Below are positions 58,161-64,000 of a stretch of 64,000 bases of DNA, one piece after another (the first letter of the stretch is position 1; every line of letters begins with the position of its first letter). The translations under genes and the position numbers were made by a program. The stretch comes from Eurosta solidaginis (lineage: Eukaryota > Arthropoda > Insecta > Diptera > Tephritidae). The notes beneath the pieces were generated by a model. That model had not been told where the DNA came from. It saw only the letters and a program-made list of their open reading frames with translations, and did no database searches. The stretch covers positions 268,154,392 to 268,218,391 of the forward strand of contig NC_090323.1 of the NCBI RefSeq assembly GCF_040869045.1, read 5' to 3'.

Positions 58161-59885
58161 CTTAAATTTAATTTAAATATGATTTTTTTTTAATTTTTAG
58201 TAAGGTAAAATATTGTTTAAATTAGTTATGTAATCTTTACTTAGTTATTTGTAACGTTTCTCATCCTATCCATTTCGTTGAACAGTCAAGTTCTTTTATT
58301 CGAGTGTCAACTAACTTAAAATCATATTTTATTGTGACTTTGCCTATGTCGCGTTCAGTTTACAACTACTCATTGCAGATCTCTGCTCTGTTCCATCGCC
58401 AAAAAAATCTGTAAAACAAAATCAAGTGCGCAGAAAAGTACGCAACAAAAAGTATGTAACATTTAGCGATAACAGCCTAACTTCTACGTTTGTTGCATAC
58501 ACAAAGTGAAGTTACCTGCGTTCTTGAGGACTTAGGCTCTTATTCCCTTGTGAACACAAATCTTTACCGATAACTCTGTTATCGATTAATTTATCGAATT
58601 CTCGCAAAGTATTATTGCATTGTCACCGGAGTTATACATGTGTGCAAAATTTCAGCTCAATCGGACAACGGGAAGTGTATCAAATTTAACTTGCAAGATT
58701 TGATTACAGACAACAGCCAAGTGAAAGTAAATAAACGCTTATACAAAGAATTGGTGGTCAAATATGAAAAAAAGTTTACTAAAACAAGCCACGGGCACGC
58801 AGCAAAGTGTTCGATTATGTGGCAGCTTGGAGAGGAGGCGACCTCAACAGCGAAAAATAGAGAATTTCGCGTAAAACAGCGCGTTTTCGAGACAGAACTA
58901 AGTAAAGGAATTTAATACTTGATAGCTTCAGTTAGCAGCATACCCCAAATTATGCCAATGCAAGGTTCAGTTCCACTGCCAGTTCGTTCCAAACAAACTT
59001 TCATATGCAGCAAAAGAAGCAAAGCAGAGGCGAACCAAAAACAAAGTTTTCACAAAATGTAAGTATTGCTGCGTTGCAATACAAATTCGTCACGTCTAGT
59101 GCTAGTAGTATGTAGCATGTTTAAGAGTGTGTGCGTTGAAGGTTCAATAACGCAGTTTGTTCACTTATTGCAAACATTGAAGGCCAGTGAGCCAGTCAAC
59201 CCAGCGAGCCGAACAAAACGAGAATACGAGCATTTGGAAGTAGAGAAGTGAGGCAAGCAATTCAGCATAGCTTGGCAGTCCTCTTGGCGGCATCAATGGA
59301 ATTTCCTCTGATGTATGTTTGTGCATGGATGTGTATATGTAAGAGCTTTCGTTGGTTTGTGGGTACGAATAATTCAAGTGCAATAGCTAGCAATGCAGAA
59401 GGCATGGAGGCCTGGAGTGCCTTTGGTCTGTTGTTTTGTCTGGGCCATTCAATACAACTAATATGGAATGGTATTTTTGAGAAAGACTGCAAGGATACAT
59501 TAATATATACGAAGTCGAGTTTTTTATACTGTGATATTTATATGTACGTATGTAGGTACACTCTTGTGTATTATGTTTGCATGTGGGAGTAGTATTTGCG
59601 TATATTTTTTTAAACATCAACGTGCGTTCATTTACGTACATATGTATATAAAAAGGTAAAATAAAGGATTTAATGGAATATGCAATATAAACGAATAAAT
59701 ATGATAAGGAAATTTTTATAAACACTCAAACATATTACGAGCACTTATAACTATGAGTTCGATGAGATTCTAAAGAGTTATGAGAAATATGAGCATTCGA
59801 GATTATATAAAAGTTTAATAATAAAATTCTCCCACACGACCCAAATTTAATCTAAATCTTCAATTTTCTTATTTTAAAATTGAGA
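58161..59885. other. Non-repetitive DNA with unassigned frames and a strong donor-like site
   Basis: A 91-codon plus frame (58640-58915) is polar and Lys-rich with no recognised domain. Its start lies in sequence similar to 28610-28700, arguing for a repeat rather than a gene. acaaaatgtaagtattg at 59054-59070 has a good GTAAGT donor after a leader-like stretch, but no coding exon is evident. The 114-codon frame at 59248-59592 lacks motifs. Confidence 0.35.
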
Positions 59886-59889
59886 ACGT

Positions 59890-60560
59890 CAAGTGATACT
59901 CCCTTGCAGCCTCCTCTGTGGTACCACAGGGACATTTCCTTGGACCAATTCCCTTTCTTCTTTTCATCAATGACATATGCAATTGCTTCAAGAACTCACC
60001 GTTTTCTCTATGCAGATGATCTTAAAGTTTCAAGAACCACCACGACTATGTCAGATGTACATATAAATTTTACAAATTTACCTTAAAAGAACAGCCTACA
60101 CTTGAAAATTACATTTTCAAGAAACCTCTATACGCTCTCGTTCACCTATGTATATACTTTAAGGTAATATTCTCTCTCAAGTTAGCGAATTTGTGGACCT
60201 TGGGGTGATGGTCATTCAGGCTTAACTTTTGTAAATCACAGTAGCCACAATTAGAGCTATGGCAGGATCTTTAAAGATGCAAATAAAACTTTTGTATAAT
60301 TCTTTAGTGCATTCAAAGCTGTAATTTGCTTTTCTTCTTTGGAATCCGACTTACTCTGTTCCACAAGGGTTAAATGAGTTTAGAAAAGTTTCATTCAGCT
60401 TTATCTTCAGCCCCCTAATTTTTCTGATCCCAAATCATCTTGTGGTGCTTATTGTGCCACTTGCTTCTAGACTTTCCAGCCTCCATGTTTGTCCACGATT
60501 TAATTTGTTATCCGGTTGACTGGGAAAATCTCGACCGCATATCCGGAGGATCTCTATGGT
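59890..60560 (+). pseudogene. Jockey/CR1-type LINE reverse transcriptase remnant
   Basis: SVVPQGHFLGPIPFLLFIND (59915 on) is RT motif B leading into the F.NDI block; after a frameshift LYADDLKV (60006 on) is the intact catalytic motif. Further right, SQVSEFVDLGVMV (60173 on) and LLYNSLVHSKL...WNPTYSVPQG (60291-60370) give the post-RT blocks, in other frames and with stops. The order matches the corpse at 43840-44465 but residues differ, so it is another family member or subfamily. 5' and 3' ends not found. Confidence 0.75.
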
Positions 60561-60743
60561 ATGTCCACTTTATGAAGAAATTTATATTTTTCTATACGTA
60601 CATAAGTATGTATGGATAGTAAAGCTTTATCTCAAGGATTTCTTCCATTGTATTTTTTGTTTCGGAAACGTATTCAAAATTCGTTTTAAACGTCACAAAA
60701 CATTATCATGTGAAAGCTCAAAATGGGCAGTATATGAGACCTA

Positions 60744-60800
60744 GGTTGAACTGGCCGGTCCAAGAGGACTTCACATAGACTCAATGAGCCAGTAGTATGA
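60744..60800 (+). repeat. Dispersed repeat fragment (GGCCGGTCC family)
   Basis: ggttgaactggccggtccaa, gaggacttcacatagactca, atgagcc; compare 13331-13395 and 29140. Confidence 0.6.
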
Positions 60801-61060
60801 GACATAAGTCGAACATAAATTACACCGGTAAGAGTTATATACGATACAGAATATGAGCTTTTTATGCGCCTAGGGAGTCATATCCGACCCCTATTGGATC
60901 TCATATGGCATGCGAAATTAGGCTCATATGGGACGTGCATCACAAGAAGGGAAGTACATTCGGACTGCTAAATGCACTCATAACGATTGCAAATGATCCA
61001 ATTTAAGTATATTTGCTGGCTCTTTTTAGACTACGGATGTTAGCTGGGAAGGCAAATAAG
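60801..61060. other. Repeat-like stretch ending in a MITE-type terminus
   Basis: Recurring atatgag/ctcatatg words. ggatgttagctgggaa at 61036-61051 resembles, reversed, the cccaactaacat end of the 26841-27618 element. The partner end was not found. Confidence 0.35.
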
Positions 61061-64000
61061 AAATTTTGTTGCCGTTTATATAGAATGGGAAAATAACTAA
61101 CCAAGCTTTGGACTTTTGGTTTTTTGAGCTCTCGGATTATTTAAAATCATTTTCAATTCTATCCCAAAATTCCTTGCGATTTTTTTTCCCTTCTCCCATT
61201 CCTCGCATTCTAGATAGAAAATTCGCATTTTCCTCTTTTTCGGAACAACGAACGAAAATGTGAAAACCGGTTAATGGAGAAGAGTAGGTATTATGAATGT
61301 GATAGAAAGGGAAATTTCTCTGTAATTTTTTAGCAGTTTTTTCGCTTATTAAATTAAAGGGAATGCATCAAAATAGTTTAAGAAAATTATTTCTTTTACG
61401 AACAATTCTCTTTATTTTAAGTCGAAAAGTAAATAAATAATCAACGGAAGAGTTGTTAGTAAATTTGATGTATATGACGAAAGAGGAGTTCAACTCGGCT
61501 TGGCCGCCAGAAAATTGCAGGCAACACCAGCGGATTTGTGTTATCGCGCCAGCCTTCTTCTTATGCTCCTCTGTTGGTGTTGCTGTGGCACCAGTTATTA
61601 TTAATTTCAGTCAATACCATATGAAATGCAATACTGCGCATTGTATATATTTTATATCTAAATTTTAAATACATTCGGAACAATAATTAGATTTTTAAAT
61701 TTCTTAAACTAAAATAGAAATGCGCAACAAAATTTCAATGGACGAAACAACTGACTTCGAAAATGTGGATTTTTTCCATTATTACGAAGTAAAATTTTGA
61801 ATTGAACTGTTTTTATTTTGCTTCACTAATACTTTTATAAAGTCATTTATTTTACAGAGGTCTACTTCATAGGAAACAGAGACATTCATTAAAAGCCATG
61901 AATTTGTTGTTCCCACTCACTTTTCATTATAAATGTTTTCGGTAAATTATGATAATCCATTGAAATATGATTATGGCAGCTCATGAGAGGGGCACCATAG
62001 TACTTAATAGTGATTGGTTTAAAATTACAAAATTCGGTTTTAAAGAAGTCGATTCCAGACAATTAACCTTAGCTAGTCGGTAATAATTTTCCATGCTCTT
62101 TTACCAAAATCGATTTGTTGGTTGCTGTGGGCTATAAATAGCCATTACGAGAACATAATTTGTAGGGACCAACAACTTTAAAATTCCCGCGTCTTTCTGA
62201 AACTACTTTCCAATTATATAGACCTTTTTTCTCCTCCTCTGATTCGAAGCTCTATATAGGACCAGTTCCAGAGATCTGCGCATCGCTATCGCATACGCAC
62301 TTAAAAAAAATTACCTTTCGAACACAACGAATATATTTAAAGGTGACAACATCATTGGCACAATGCCCAGAAATCATCTAACATCATATATTTATATGAA
62401 TATGTAACTTTAATAAACGGACATGTTTATTTCCGTATTTTGTGTTTTTGTTGTAGTCGGTTCTCATTGTTTGATGTGAGTTGTTGCCCTACAGTTGTCT
62501 TTATATTATATTGATATTGTTATAGTTCATTTGCATTATAATTTTTTATTAGCGCTGATATTTATTGTTGTTGTTACCGATGTCGTTTTTTGTTTATGAG
62601 TTTTGGTGACAACATGTTTTTAATAAAAAAAAAAAAACCATTTATTAATGGAAATCACTTAAACCTATAGCTGCCAACTTAACCACGCTGTCTCATAAAT
62701 TCCGCTTGAATTTTTAAATAATTTTTTGTTTGCTGTTAAAGTGTTTTGATCTATGATGCAAATGTTAAAAGGAGAATAATGAAGTATTGGTTTTCCGGTG
62801 TTTAGGTGTTTGAAATAAAATAAAAATGTATAATGATGTATGATCTGTGAGTGCTTTGTGGTAGAAACAGTTGGGTAGGAATATGAAATGTACTGGTCTT
62901 ACAAGGAACGGAAGAGACTTTCTGTTGAATTCTTTCGAGTAATAAGAAGAATTAAAATTAGTTATGAATATTTAGTTTTTGTACAAAGAGCCTGAGTACT
63001 ACAAATAGGATAAATGGACCGCTTAACTTCAATAAACATGTTTGTAGAATTTCGTATCACTCTTGTGAGCTCTTTAGACAGTTTGGAAATATTCGTAGCG
63101 CCTCTATATAATTGCAGTGAAAGTATTTTGACTAATTTCAGTTTGTTATGACGCTTTAAGACGTGCAAAAAAGTACTTGGCTGAGTCAGCCGGGATGGCA
63201 GATCTTTAATAAATCCATTTAGTTCTTAAAGTAACAGTTACCAATTTGCGTTATGTTTCGCATAACATTTCTATGTTGCCACTTAATTTTTTTTTCGCTA
63301 TTAGTGCTTGATGTAACCTTCAAATTGTTTTGTCAAATCTAATTGCAAACTTCTACAACAACGTTGCATATTAATATTGTTTTAAGCTGATTATATAATT
63401 CTCATTTTCTAGTTTCAACACTTTACTAATTTCAAACCAAAAACAACTTGTACTTGAAAACTTTTCGCACTTGCACTTAATGTGCACGCTCAGCACCTCT
63501 TCAAAGTACCAAGCGAGTATTCGGTGTTGGTTAAGTGGAAAGTATAAAATTTTAATTAATGAATTTTCCGCGAGATTGCCGATGTCGAATGATGAAATGA
63601 GCCCAATGAGAATCGAAATTTGTTACATGGCATAAAGATTGCAAGCGGATGGCAGACGTTGTGATGCAAGTGGCTAACCTGATGAACTTTAAGTTAGTTT
63701 CTGAGAGGTGTTGAACCTGCTAATTTTAGAACACAAATTTTAGAACACAATTTAATGGAAGTTGTTTCAATTGAATTTTTGAGAAAAATTGACTAAAAAT
63801 CGTTTAAAAAAGTTCCGACTGATGGCATACGAGCAGTCAACAACAAAATTGAAACTGTGGCTGCGTTGTTTAGAGTAAACTCATCATAGTGGTAGTGGTT
63901 TGTCATTGATTAACGAGTAACGAGGCAGAACGTATGTACGTATGTTTGTAAACACTCAACAACTAATTCGTAAATATTTTATAAAAATATAATTTTATTT
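61061..64000. other. Noncoding stretch, nothing recognised
   Basis: AT-rich to the window end. 63420-63560 has tataaaatttt and a GC-richer patch, possibly promoter-like, but no frame supports a gene. Confidence 0.35.

Noticed and set aside
59054..59070. GTAAGT splice donor of a 5' UTR exon
   Set aside because: An isolated donor-like string without promoter or acceptor support; noted only in the stretch description.

Overview
The window looks like nuclear DNA of a higher dipteran, most likely a tephritid-type fruit fly. It is AT-rich and full of short-intron-style AT sequence and TATG/CATA microsatellites. It also carries many copies of the dipteran DINE-1/mini-me-like (INE) repeat, with its GTCY tracts and recurring GGGCGTGG/CCACGCCC boxes. 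The organism call rests on recognising repeat style, not on a database search. No host protein-coding gene could be supported. Every open frame over 100 codons lies in simple sequence, a transposon corpse or unrecognisable noncoding DNA. This is best read as intergenic or large-intron DNA that acts as a transposon graveyard.

Layout: 0-3.8 kb has the 3' part of an INE, a possible LINE scrap and two small inverted-repeat elements. 3.79-6.43 kb is a 2.6 kb DNA element with terminal inverted repeats that carries a decayed multi-exon gene; this is the most unusual object here. 7-10 kb has an 11-bp degenerate minisatellite and inverted repeats. 11-17 kb has three INE-type copies and a TTTTAG-rich tract. 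19.15-19.55 kb is a GGATAA hexamer array. 22.2-23.4 kb is an INE interrupted by a SINE-like insertion with a perfect 16-bp target duplication. 25.7-29.3 kb has a LINE scrap, a 0.78 kb MITE candidate, a large foldback next to the C-terminal end of a Helitron/Pif1-type helicase, and another inverted repeat. 29.5-30.7 kb is a field of CGATA motifs split by a solo LTR; a second solo LTR of the same family is at 37.7-38.3 kb, and both are flanked by ATAT.

31-42 kb has two INEs, a short possible first exon, a purine-rich tract with a 72-bp tandem duplication, and a Penelope-type GIY-YIG remnant. 43-50 kb has a second 11-bp minisatellite beside a LINE corpse, a foldback split by a 1.7 kb INE, an opposed 1.6 kb INE, and a LINE RNase H fragment. 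50.7-53.2 kb has an LTR-like fragment and an INE interrupted by a TA-flanked 642-bp inverted-repeat element. 54-55.5 kb is a LINE inserted into another LINE. 57.5-58.1 kb is a near-perfect 580-bp foldback. 59.9-60.6 kb is a further LINE corpse. The rest, to 64 kb, shows nothing I recognise.

INE-type copies make up about one sixth of the window. Several nested insertions give a relative order of events: the INEs at 22.2, 41.1 and 51.4 kb predate the elements inside them, while the INE at 44.7 kb is younger than the foldback it splits. The genes present are parasitic remnants (reverse transcriptase, RNase H, GIY-YIG, helicase, transposon cargo) and do not form a working pathway.
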